From: Galbibacter sp048266365
GTDB taxonomy: Bacteria > Bacteroidota > Bacteroidia > Flavobacteriales > Flavobacteriaceae
Reading direction: 5' to 3'
DNA: 64,000 nt
Assembly (NCBI RefSeq): GCF_048266365.1
Contig: NZ_JBLWZP010000009.1
Location: 79,098-143,097 of the forward strand
Each line of letters begins with the position of its first letter. Within the stretch, counting starts at the first letter, position 1. The translations under genes and the position numbers were made by a program. The notes beneath the pieces were generated by a model, which saw nothing but the letters and a program-made list of their open reading frames with translations, had not been told where the DNA came from and did not search any database. Below are positions 56,063 to 64,000 of the stretch, piece by piece.

Positions 56063-56995
56063 TTAGTAGACCATTTCAGTGTAGGGAATAATCGTAGAAT
56101 ACCCGCGATTCTGAAAGTAGGCCTCCACATAGTCCTTCTCTCCGGTAGCCAAAATAAAATCTCCTCCCCACGCGCCTAGGCTCTTAATTGCACATTTAAA
56201 ATCAGAAAATAGTACTTGCTTTACAGATTCTAACTGTACGGCTGAAGCTATATAATTTTCATGTTGCTCTATTAAAGCCTCAAATTGTTCTAAGGACGCC
56301 GCCTGGAGAAATGCTGTGGTAAGTTGGCTTATTTTTTCAACTAAAGTGTTGTCGTTTTTACGGAGCGATTTATAGCGTTTTATACCTTCTCTAGAGTTTT
56401 GTTTTTTGTTGAGATGGATGAAGAATAATGACTTGTGAAATATTGGATTAAAGTCCATTTGTTGTACCCGCGGTTGATTGCCTTGAAGTTGATAGGTTAG
56501 GGGGTGTTTGGCTAAGGCACAGGCGATATCGTAGCCACTACCCGTAAAGCCGTTCCACAACAGGGTATATGGATTAACTTCTGCCCATTGCGCAATATTA
56601 GCAATTAGTGTCGAAGAGCTGCCAAGTCCCCAATCAGTTGGGAAATCCAATCTCGTTTCTACAGTATAGCCTTGATGACCATTTAGGAAATTAGGGTTCA
56701 ACTTTTGGGCTTCCACTAAAATTTTTGACAAGGTTTGTGCCTTTTCTATATCTTTAACTTGAGAATTTTCAATCTCTTTCGGTATAATTGAAGTGGGATT
56801 TGTGATATCGAGTAATGCTTCAAACCAAATTTCACCGGTGTTTTTGTATGCAATCCAGTTCATTTGGCCTTCAGGTCCAGTTTCGATACTCAAACTTTGA
56901 CCGTACTTGGAGGGTACTGCCAATGCTAGTGCACCGTCCAATACCACATATTCACCGGTAATTAATAATTTGCCATTACTTCGGTACTTGAGCAT
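56063..56995 (-). CDS. GHMP-family kinase (mevalonate-pathway type)
   Basis: A 310-residue kinase with the GHMP fold. N-terminal GKLLITGEYVVLDG (8-21) is the substrate-side motif, the ATP loop is GLGSSS at 123-128, and the C-terminal motif 3 appears as SLGAWGGDFILA. It overlaps the HMG-CoA reductase gene by 20 bases, so it very probably acts on mevalonate or its phosphate. Relatives in flavobacteria are annotated loosely as GHMP kinase, and I cannot separate mevalonate kinase from phosphomevalonate kinase by eye. Confidence 0.85.
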   Translation of the reverse strand: MLKYRSNGKLLITGEYVVLDGALALAVPSKYGQSLSIETGPEGQMNWIAYKNTGEIWFEALLDITNPTSIIPKEIENSQVKDIEKAQTLSKILVEAQKLNPNFLNGHQGYTVETRLDFPTDWGLGSSSTLIANIAQWAEVNPYTLLWNGFTGSGYDIACALAKHPLTYQLQGNQPRVQQMDFNPIFHKSLFFIHLNKKQNSREGIKRYKSLRKNDNTLVEKISQLTTAFLQAASLEQFEALIEQHENYIASAVQLESVKQVLFSDFKCAIKSLGAWGGDFILATGEKDYVEAYFQNRGYSTIIPYTEMVY

Positions 56996-58316
56996 CGTCT
57001 TTTTCTTTTAAGGCATTAAATTCAGCGATAACTTCTTTATGAGAAATGGTTTTATTCTTAAAATGCGATGTGAAATACGCTTTTTGCTTTGGTGTGGCAC
57101 CCAGGTGATTTAAGATGTTGAGCAAATGCATTTTCATATGACCTTTTTGTATACCCTCGGTTGTTAGAGAACGTAGGGCGGCAAAATTTTGAGCCAAACC
57201 TGCAGTAGCGACAATTTCCATTAATTCTTCAGCACTGGGGTGTTCTAAAATTTCTAAGGATAATTTAACTAGGGGGTGAAGGCTGGTGAGTCCGCCAACT
57301 GTTCCTAGGGCAAGAGGTATTTCTAGGCTAAAGGTGAATACATCATCCACAATGCTTGCCTGAGAAAGACTTCTATACCTTCCGTCTTTTGCAGCATAGG
57401 CATGAGCTCCAGCCTCTATAGCTCTAAAATCATTCCCGGTAGCCAACACAACAGCGTCGATACCATTCATAATTCCTTTATTGTGGGTAACCGCTCTGTG
57501 GGGTTCTATATTGGCGATTTCAACGGCGCGAACAAATTTATGTGCGAAATCTAAAGGATCCATGTTTTTGTCAGTTCGGAGCTCTTCGATTTTACAGCTC
57601 ACAGATGCGCGAACCTTACAATTAGGAACGTAATTGGAAAGAATACTCATCACAATTTGGATGTCCTTCTCCCGTGGAGTAAACAAATCGGAACTTTTGA
57701 GTTCAAACTCAAATGCTTTTGCAATAGTTTCCAAGCAGGAATTGATGAAATTTGCACCCATGGCATCTCGAGTTTCAAAGGTGCAATGCAATTGATAGTA
57801 GTGCTGTAGATCCTCAGTTTTGTCTCTAAGGGTGATGGCGGTAATTCCACCATTGCGTTTTCTCATGTTTTCGGTGAGCTCAAAAGTGGCATCAAAGAGT
57901 TTTGGTTGAACCTGGCTAAAAAACTCCCTCAACTTATCTACATCGCCTGCATAGATGAAATGAACTTGACCTACTTTTTCAGTGCCGAGGACTTCGGCTT
58001 TAAATCCACCGCGTTTTTGCCAAAATTTAGCAGCATTTCCTGCGGCAGCAACTACAGAACTTTCCTCAATAGCCATGGGGATGGTGCGATATTTTCCATT
58101 GATAAGAAAGTTAGGAGCAATTCCTAGTGGTAGGTAAAAGTTGGAAATGGTGTTTTCAATAAACTCATCGTGTAAACGTTGAAGTTTAATGTCACTATTC
58201 CAATATTGTTTGAGAATCTCAATCCCAGTCTCCTTGTTTTTAAAGTGATGAGATGCCAGCCAAGCTATCTTCTCCTGTTTTGTGAGTTTAGAAAATCCGT
58301 TCACCGATGTTGCCAT
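56976..58316 (-). CDS. Hydroxymethylglutaryl-CoA reductase, class II
   Basis: Converts HMG-CoA to mevalonate (or the reverse) with NAD(P)H. The 446-residue length and the motifs fit the class II (bacterial) form: the catalytic glutamate in MAIEESSVVAA (E84/E85), the catalytic lysine in THNKGIMNGID, an aspartate in VLATGNDFRAIEAG, and the C-terminal histidine region QKGHMKMH. The class II form can be degradative, but the coupled GHMP kinase argues for isoprenoid synthesis. It overlaps that gene by 20 bases and has a TATCTTTG promoter element 25 bases before the ATG. Confidence 0.94.
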   Translation of the reverse strand: MATSVNGFSKLTKQEKIAWLASHHFKNKETGIEILKQYWNSDIKLQRLHDEFIENTISNFYLPLGIAPNFLINGKYRTIPMAIEESSVVAAAGNAAKFWQKRGGFKAEVLGTEKVGQVHFIYAGDVDKLREFFSQVQPKLFDATFELTENMRKRNGGITAITLRDKTEDLQHYYQLHCTFETRDAMGANFINSCLETIAKAFEFELKSSDLFTPREKDIQIVMSILSNYVPNCKVRASVSCKIEELRTDKNMDPLDFAHKFVRAVEIANIEPHRAVTHNKGIMNGIDAVVLATGNDFRAIEAGAHAYAAKDGRYRSLSQASIVDDVFTFSLEIPLALGTVGGLTSLHPLVKLSLEILEHPSAEELMEIVATAGLAQNFAALRSLTTEGIQKGHMKMHLLNILNHLGATPKQKAYFTSHFKNKTISHKEVIAEFNALKEKDDAQVPK

Positions 58317-58340
58317 GTACTTCTATGCTATATTAAATGG

Positions 58341-58348
58341 CAAAGATA
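58341..58348 (-). promoter_or_regulatory. -7 promoter element for the HMG-CoA reductase operon
   Basis: On the minus strand TATCTTTG, identical to the mfd element and an exact TAnnTTTG match, 25 bases before the ATG. Confidence 0.6.
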
Positions 58349-58440
58349 AGGATTATCACTTTTAGACGGATTGATATTTTCTTCTACTCTTTGTAAACAG
58401 GCCTTTTATTATGACTTTAGTTGGTTTATTTAGGCCTTAG

Positions 58441-58455
58441 TAAACCTAAGGTTTA
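58441..58455. promoter_or_regulatory. Inverted repeat between divergent promoters
   Basis: TAAACCT-A-AGGTTTA has perfect 7-base arms around one base, and it overlaps a second dyad (CCTTAG...CTAAGG, 58435-58451). No T-run follows. It lies in the 211-base region between the HMG-CoA reductase and dipeptidyl peptidase starts and could be an operator. Confidence 0.4.
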
Positions 58456-58527
58456 ACTAAAAAAATTACACTATTTGTGAAATTATTAGTAAACTTGACG
58501 GTTTTTTAATCCATACATAACAATTTA

Positions 58528-60732
58528 ATGAGAAGAAAATATACGCTGATCCTACTTTTTGTTGGACTGATTAATTTTGCGACGGCTCAAAATCAACAAC
58601 TTACATTAGAGGAAATCTTGGGGGGTGCCTTCCGAACTGAAGGAATGGATGCATTACACTCTATGCGCAACGGACAGCAATATACTGTGTTGAACCGTGA
58701 TAAGGCTACAAAAAGTGTTACAGTCGACAAATACGACTACGAAACTCTTGAAAAAGTTGGGACCATTGTTTCATCTGCCGATTTGGACGGGATCGATTAT
58801 TTCTCTTCTTATACTTTTAGTGAAGACGAGTCCAAACTTATTTTAGCGACTGAAGTTGAATCTATCTACAGAAGATCAAGATTGGGGAAATATTATACCT
58901 ATGATATCAAGTCAAAGCAATTGGATTTGATCTCTGAGAACAAAATTCAAGAACCTACTTTTTCACCAGATGCAACAAAGGTGGCTTATGTTTTTGAAAA
59001 CAACATCTACATAAAAGACCTTAGCAATGGTGAAGTTACTCAAGTTACCACTGACGGTGAAAAGAACAAGATCATCAACGGTGTTACAGATTGGGTATAT
59101 GAGGAAGAATTTTCTTTTGTTAGAGCCTTTGATTGGAACAAGTCAAGTGAGTATCTTGCCTATATTAGATTTGATGAGACTGAGGTGCCTGAGTTCTCTA
59201 TGGATGTGTACGGGGAAACACTTTATCCTACACAACATGTGTTCAAGTATCCTAAGGCCGGAGAGAAAAATTCTGAGGTTAGCTTACATACCTACAATTT
59301 AAATACTTCAAAAACACAGACTGTAGATTTAGGGGAAGCCTATTACATTCCGAGAATTGACTGGACTGAAGATAAAGACATTTTGAGTGTTCAGGTGATT
59401 AACCGTCACCAAAACGATTTGAAATTATTCTTCCATAATATTGATGGGCAAACAGATTTGGTACTCAATGAAACAGACAAGGCCTATGTGGACATCACAA
59501 GTAACCTTACGTTCCTGGCAGATAACAGTTTTATTTGGACCAGCGAAAAAGATGGATTTATCCATATCTATCACTACGCTAAAAACGGTAAGCTGATCAA
59601 CCAAGTCACCAAAGGACCATGGGAAGTAACCAGTTATTATGGCTACGACAAAAAAACCAACAGAGTATTTTATCAATCTGTTGAAAATGGAAGTATCAAT
59701 CGTGATGTGTACTCCATTAAATTAAGCGGAAAAGGCAAAAAACATCTTTCCCAGGCAGAAGGAACAAATCGAGCAACCTTTAGTGCTGACTTTAGTTACT
59801 TTATAAATTCGTACTCAAGTGCGACAACGCCACCGAGATATACCTTGAATAGTAGTAAGGACGGAAAGCTAATTAAGGAGATCGTCAATAATGATGACTT
59901 ATTAAAAAAATTGGCAAATTATGAATTGTCACCAAAAGAGTTTTCTACCATTGAGGTCAACGGAAACTCTCTTAATATGTGGATGATCAAGCCTACAGAT
60001 TTCGATCCTAGTAAAGAGTATCCACTTTTTATGTCACAATACTCCGGCCCCGGATCACAATCCGTGTCCAACTCTTGGATGGGGTCCAATGATTATTGGT
60101 ATGAGATGTTGGCGGAGAAAGGATACGTTGTTGTTTGTGTTGATGGTAGAGGTACTGGATTTAAAGGTGCGGACTTTAAAAAAGTTACCTATAAAGAATT
60201 GGGTAAATACGAGGTAGAAGATCAAATATCTGCTGCTGCACAATTGGCTCAACTTCCATTTATAGATGAGAATAGAGTCGGAATCTGGGGGTGGAGCTAC
60301 GGTGGCTTTATGAGTACTAACTGTATTTTAAAAGGAAATGATGTCTTTAGTTTGGCAATCGCTGTTGCGCCTGTAACAAGCTGGCGTTTCTACGATACTG
60401 TATATACGGAGCGATACATGCAAACACCACAGGAAAACGCCAGTGGTTATGATGACAATTCCCCACTAAATTACCCTGAGCTACTCAAAGGAGATTACCT
60501 ATTGGTTCATGGTACTGCAGATGACAATGTTCATGTTCAAAATACGATGAGAATGGCATCGGCTTTGATTCAGGCAAATAAGCAATTCGATTGGGCGATT
60601 TACCCAGATAAAAATCATGGAATTTACGGCGGCAATACTCGCTTACAGCTATATACCAAGATGACTATTTTCCTTGATGAAAATCTTGGTAATAGCGAAA
60701 AACATATCCAGCCTACCACAAACAATAACTAA
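58528..60732 (+). CDS. Dipeptidyl peptidase IV (S9B family)
   Basis: A 734-residue secreted serine peptidase that removes X-Pro (or X-Ala) dipeptides from peptide N-termini. A signal peptide ends near ATAQ (residue 21). An eight-blade propeller (about 40-480) carries the double-glutamate motif WVYEEEFSF that grips the free amino end. The alpha/beta hydrolase domain has the triad S590 (GWSYGGF), D665 (HGTADDN) and H697 (KNHGI). It starts an operon with two POT peptide transporters, so the released dipeptides can be taken up at once. Confidence 0.95.
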   Translation: MRRKYTLILLFVGLINFATAQNQQLTLEEILGGAFRTEGMDALHSMRNGQQYTVLNRDKATKSVTVDKYDYETLEKVGTIVSSADLDGIDYFSSYTFSEDESKLILATEVESIYRRSRLGKYYTYDIKSKQLDLISENKIQEPTFSPDATKVAYVFENNIYIKDLSNGEVTQVTTDGEKNKIINGVTDWVYEEEFSFVRAFDWNKSSEYLAYIRFDETEVPEFSMDVYGETLYPTQHVFKYPKAGEKNSEVSLHTYNLNTSKTQTVDLGEAYYIPRIDWTEDKDILSVQVINRHQNDLKLFFHNIDGQTDLVLNETDKAYVDITSNLTFLADNSFIWTSEKDGFIHIYHYAKNGKLINQVTKGPWEVTSYYGYDKKTNRVFYQSVENGSINRDVYSIKLSGKGKKHLSQAEGTNRATFSADFSYFINSYSSATTPPRYTLNSSKDGKLIKEIVNNDDLLKKLANYELSPKEFSTIEVNGNSLNMWMIKPTDFDPSKEYPLFMSQYSGPGSQSVSNSWMGSNDYWYEMLAEKGYVVVCVDGRGTGFKGADFKKVTYKELGKYEVEDQISAAAQLAQLPFIDENRVGIWGWSYGGFMSTNCILKGNDVFSLAIAVAPVTSWRFYDTVYTERYMQTPQENASGYDDNSPLNYPELLKGDYLLVHGTADDNVHVQNTMRMASALIQANKQFDWAIYPDKNHGIYGGNTRLQLYTKMTIFLDENLGNSEKHIQPTTNNN

Positions 60733-60751
60733 TACTTAAAACTCTAGTTTA

Positions 60752-62149
60752 ATGGCAGTAATTGCAGATAGTCCTGAAAAGGAAGAACTCTTTGGGCATC
60801 CCAAGGGATTGTACATTCTTTTCTTCACCGAATTATGGGAGCGCTTTTCTTATTATGGAATGCGCGCACTCTTCACACTTTTTTTAGTTGCGGAAACCAC
60901 CTCAGATAATGCTGGGTTCGGTTGGAGTAATGACGATGCCTTAGCCTTATATGGTTGGTATACAATGTTAGTATATGTATCTTCTATACCAGGAGGATGG
61001 ATAGCAGATAGATTTTTAGGCCAAAAGAAAACAGTGATGCTCGGTGGACTGTTACTTTGTATTGGGCATACCGTATTGGCACTGAACTCAGAAGTTTCAT
61101 TCTATATTGGATGTCTGTTTATCATACTGGGTGTTGGTGGATTAAAACCAAACATCTCCTCAATGGTAGGTGGGTTGTACAAAGCAAAAGATGAGCGTAG
61201 AGACTTAGGATTTTATATCTTCTATATGGGGATCAATATTGGAGGGTTTATAGCTCCTATTGTTTGTGGATACATTGGAGAGAAAATTAACTGGCATTAC
61301 GGGTTTGGTCTTGCGGCTATCGGAATGTTTGTGGGTCAAATGGTTTACATTTGGGGACAAAAATATCTAAAGGATGTGGGTAATCTCATTTCTAAAGACA
61401 ATGAAAAAGATAGAGAAATTCTCAATCGCCCGTTAACTAAAATTGAAAAGGATAGGGTTAAAGTATTACTGATCTCCTTTGTTCTAATTATTTTGTTTTG
61501 GGCTGCTTTTGAACAGGCAGGTGGTCTTATGAACCTTTACGCGGCACAGAAAACCGATCGAGACTTCTTTGGATTGTTTACAATTCCGGCTTCAGTGTTT
61601 CAATCTGTAAACTCCTTTTTCATTATAATCCTTGCCACTGCAGTTGGAGCTTTTTGGCTACGATGGCGAAAAAAAGGAAATGAAGCTTCTTCTTTATTTA
61701 AAATTGCAATCGGGATCATCATAATGGCTCTAGGATTTGGGTTTATGAGTGCTGCAGCTGCAGAGTCAGAAGCAGGTGGATCCTCAGCGATGTACTGGTT
61801 GATCTTGGCTTATTTATTCCATACTATCGGAGAGCTTTGTTCTTCTCCTGTTTCCTTATCGTTTATTACGAAACTGGCGCCTCTTAAATATGCATCCATT
61901 ATTATGGGATTGTATTGGGCAGCCACTGGTCTTGGTAATAAAATTGCCGGACTCATTGGTCAAAGTGCTCAAAATCTTGGAGAGTTCGAGATTTTTACGG
62001 GTATCGCAGTCATTTGGACTCTTATCGGAATCTTGGTGATTCTATTATTGAAACCGCTAAAAAGATTAACCCATGGGGCTGAAGATGATGAAGGGAAAAT
62101 GGATGATTTAGATGCTGATACTCTTGAGCCTGCAACCAGCAGAAGCTAA
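60752..62149 (+). CDS. POT-family proton-coupled oligopeptide transporter (first copy)
   Basis: A 465-residue inner-membrane transporter of the major facilitator fold that takes up di- and tripeptides with protons. The proton-coupling motif ExxERFxYY is E27/E30-R31-F32/Y34-Y35. The family motif GGWIADRFLGQKKT and the signature FYMGINIGGF are present, with 12-14 membrane helices. It begins 19 bases after the dipeptidyl peptidase stop. Confidence 0.95.
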   Translation: MAVIADSPEKEELFGHPKGLYILFFTELWERFSYYGMRALFTLFLVAETTSDNAGFGWSNDDALALYGWYTMLVYVSSIPGGWIADRFLGQKKTVMLGGLLLCIGHTVLALNSEVSFYIGCLFIILGVGGLKPNISSMVGGLYKAKDERRDLGFYIFYMGINIGGFIAPIVCGYIGEKINWHYGFGLAAIGMFVGQMVYIWGQKYLKDVGNLISKDNEKDREILNRPLTKIEKDRVKVLLISFVLIILFWAAFEQAGGLMNLYAAQKTDRDFFGLFTIPASVFQSVNSFFIIILATAVGAFWLRWRKKGNEASSLFKIAIGIIIMALGFGFMSAAAAESEAGGSSAMYWLILAYLFHTIGELCSSPVSLSFITKLAPLKYASIIMGLYWAATGLGNKIAGLIGQSAQNLGEFEIFTGIAVIWTLIGILVILLLKPLKRLTHGAEDDEGKMDDLDADTLEPATSRS

Positions 62150-62230
62150 GATTTCAGTTCGTTAGGTATTAAATAGAAAAGAGTGTTGCTCATTATACAA
62201 AATTCTTGTTTTAATTAAACTTTTGGTATT

Positions 62231-63811
62231 ATGGATTTAACTTTATGGATCTTAGCGATCGGTTGGGTGTTTGTGCTCCTATGGGTTCCCTTTATAATTT
62301 ACACCAATAGAAAAACACATCCTAAAGCGCTATTTATTTTGTTCTTTGCCGAAATGTGGGAGCGTTTCTCCTACTACGGAATGCGTGCCTTATTGGTGCT
62401 TTATATGACTAAGGTGATGTTTATTGATCTGGCATCAAGTGCGGCCGAGGTGAAGTCTTATGCGATATACGGTTCTTATACCGCTATGGTCTATCTTTTT
62501 CCTGTGGTTGGAGGTCTTGTTGCAGATAGATTTCTCGGCTTTAGAAAAACCATCTTATGGGGTGGGCTTTTAATGATGCTTGGGCATTTTGCATTAGGCA
62601 TTCAGGGAATTGAAGGTATGGAAGGAAATATGCCGATGTTCTTTGGAGCTTTAGGATTAATCATTGTTGGTAATGGTTTCTTTAAGCCGAATATTAGCTC
62701 GTTCCTCGGTAAGTTCTACGAAACTGATGATCCTCGTAAGGATGGAGCCTTCTCTATCTTTTATATGGGAGTAAATATTGGTGCTTTCTTGGCTATGCTC
62801 ACTTGTGGTTATGTCGGACAGAATATTAACTGGCATTATGGATTTGGATTGGCTGGTATCGGAATGTTGATCGGATTGATTGTCTTTTGGGCCTTTGCAA
62901 GCGCCTTTGGTGATAAAGGACATGCTCCTAAGGAAGTTATTTCTGGTGAAAGAAAGATCTTTGGTGCCAAACCTAGTTGGGTTATAATGGTATTATCATT
63001 AGTTGCAGTCCCTATATGTGCTTTGATGCTCAATTTGTCTGATCTCATGTCTACCTTGTTACTCATTATCTCCATAGGTATTATTGGATATTTAATTTAT
63101 CAAGCATGGCGAAGTGAGGATAGGGCAGAAGGGCAACGGATCTTTGTTGTGATTGTTTTGTTTTTCTTCCATGCCGTCTTTTGGGCCTTGTTTGAACAGG
63201 CAGGTGGTTCTATTACCATTTTTACAGAAAAGAACATTGACCGTACAGTATTGGGGTCCGAATTGCCTTCATCGATTTTCCAAAGTTTTAATTCCTTATA
63301 TATAATGTTGTTGGCGCCATTGTTCTCCTTTATATGGATACGGTTAAATAAGGCAGGTAAAGAACCTAGTACACCTATGAAGTTTGTGTTAGGACTAGTT
63401 CAGCTTGCAATTGGTTATGCTGTTATTGTTATAGGTGCTAAATACTTTGTCGATGATCAAGGACTAGTTTCCATAGTGTTCTTGGCACTGATGTACTTCT
63501 TCCACACTACTGGTGAATTATCATTATCTCCAGTTGGCCTCTCCATGGTAACTAAGTTGTCACCAGGAAAAATTGTAGGTTTTGTTATGGGGGCTTGGTT
63601 CTTATCCATAGCTGTCGGAAACAAGATTGCAGGTTTTATCGGGACACTAACTGCTTCTGAAGCTCCAGCGGAGGGTGCTTCTGCTGTCGACACTTTAACG
63701 GCATATACGCATACTTATCTCGTTTGGGGTGTCCTAGTGGTATTAGGGGCGGCAGCTCTTCTACTTGTCCTGGTGCCTACACTGCGTAAATGGATGAATG
63801 GTATCCATTAG
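62231..63811 (+). CDS. POT-family proton-coupled oligopeptide transporter (second copy)
   Basis: A 526-residue transporter related to the gene before it. The proton-coupling motif is E41/E44-R45-F46/Y48-Y49. FYMGVNIGAF and the cytoplasmic VADRFLGFRKT segments match the family. An extra N-terminal helix and a longer middle loop separate it from the first copy, so its peptide preference may differ. It lies 81 bases after the first transporter and ends before a terminator. Confidence 0.94.
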   Translation: MDLTLWILAIGWVFVLLWVPFIIYTNRKTHPKALFILFFAEMWERFSYYGMRALLVLYMTKVMFIDLASSAAEVKSYAIYGSYTAMVYLFPVVGGLVADRFLGFRKTILWGGLLMMLGHFALGIQGIEGMEGNMPMFFGALGLIIVGNGFFKPNISSFLGKFYETDDPRKDGAFSIFYMGVNIGAFLAMLTCGYVGQNINWHYGFGLAGIGMLIGLIVFWAFASAFGDKGHAPKEVISGERKIFGAKPSWVIMVLSLVAVPICALMLNLSDLMSTLLLIISIGIIGYLIYQAWRSEDRAEGQRIFVVIVLFFFHAVFWALFEQAGGSITIFTEKNIDRTVLGSELPSSIFQSFNSLYIMLLAPLFSFIWIRLNKAGKEPSTPMKFVLGLVQLAIGYAVIVIGAKYFVDDQGLVSIVFLALMYFFHTTGELSLSPVGLSMVTKLSPGKIVGFVMGAWFLSIAVGNKIAGFIGTLTASEAPAEGASAVDTLTAYTHTYLVWGVLVVLGAAALLLVLVPTLRKWMNGIH

Positions 63812-63846
63812 GATATAAAGTAAATTGTTCTAAAATATATGAGATG

Positions 63847-63878
63847 CCCTCTGCTTGCAAAAGTTCAGAGGGTGTTTT
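63847..63878 (+). terminator. Terminator after the second POT gene
   Basis: A perfect 7-bp stem (CCCTCTG/CAGAGGG) with a 12-base loop is followed by TGTTTTATTT. It lies 36 bases after the stop and ends the peptide-use operon. The remaining 120 bases of the window show no gene. Confidence 0.75.
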
Positions 63879-64000
63879 ATTTAGCAGGACCCCTTATGAA
63901 TCCATGTTTTTCGAATTATTTTTAGTTGTAATAGATTGGTTTACAAGCGTATTAAAAATACTTTAAAAATAAAGGCAAAAAAGATTTGGAATAGAGTAGA

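Overview
The window reads as chromosomal DNA of a marine-type member of the Bacteroidota, family Flavobacteriaceae. Supporting signs are AT-rich composition, SusC/SusD and TPR-AraC proteins, many lipoproteins with short signal peptides, the Bacteroidota promoter -7 element (TAnnTTTG) in front of several genes, near absence of Shine-Dalgarno sites, a mevalonate-pathway HMG-CoA reductase, and the gene order coaX / outer-membrane barrel / TPR / lptC / CorC / PpiD. No species can be named from the sequence alone.

Layout: 1-2.7 kb, mfd (cut by the window edge). 2.8-6.7 kb, envelope sugar genes (galE, a DegT aminotransferase, and divergent waaA/kdtA plus a small lipoprotein). 7.2-9.4 kb, a membrane-anchored TPR-AraC regulator convergent with a VOC-fold protein that has lost expected metal ligands. 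10.1-18.4 kb, a five-gene operon (HEAT membrane protein, processive GT2 synthase, TPR/outer-membrane barrel, DUF4838 hydrolase-like protein, DUF1573 lipoprotein) that looks like a synthase-dependent exopolysaccharide system. 18.4-19.6 kb, a trypsin-like peptidase and a stand-alone copy of its N-terminal domain. 20.1-28.4 kb, a more GC-rich minus-strand block (large catalase, SbnA-like synthase, FAD/NAD(P)-binding protein, DAP-decarboxylase-like enzyme, EEP phosphatase/nuclease) ending at an IS4 transposase remnant beside tRNA-Phe. It has the look of an acquired island.

28.6-36.4 kb is a conserved housekeeping run: coaX, outer-membrane barrel, TPR protein, lptC, small membrane protein, CorC-type protein and PpiD-type foldase, with stop/start overlaps that imply translational coupling. 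36.5-48.7 kb is a minus-strand operon of three large paralogous FG-GAP/ASPIC lipoproteins, a vanadium-haloperoxidase-like lipoprotein and a GyrI-like protein. 48.9-50.9 kb is a divergent two-component system, followed by convergent susD/susC (50.9-55.6 kb). 56.1-58.3 kb carries mevalonate-pathway genes. 58.5-63.8 kb carries a dipeptidyl peptidase IV and two tandem POT peptide transporters, a peptide-use unit.

The best candidates for undescribed biology are the exopolysaccharide-like operon, the three-paralogue ASPIC/haloperoxidase/SusCD/two-component locus, the compact SbnA/SbnH-like cluster without siderophore synthetases, and the peptidase with a free-standing pro-domain-like partner. All functions are inferred from motifs and context; no database search was run.
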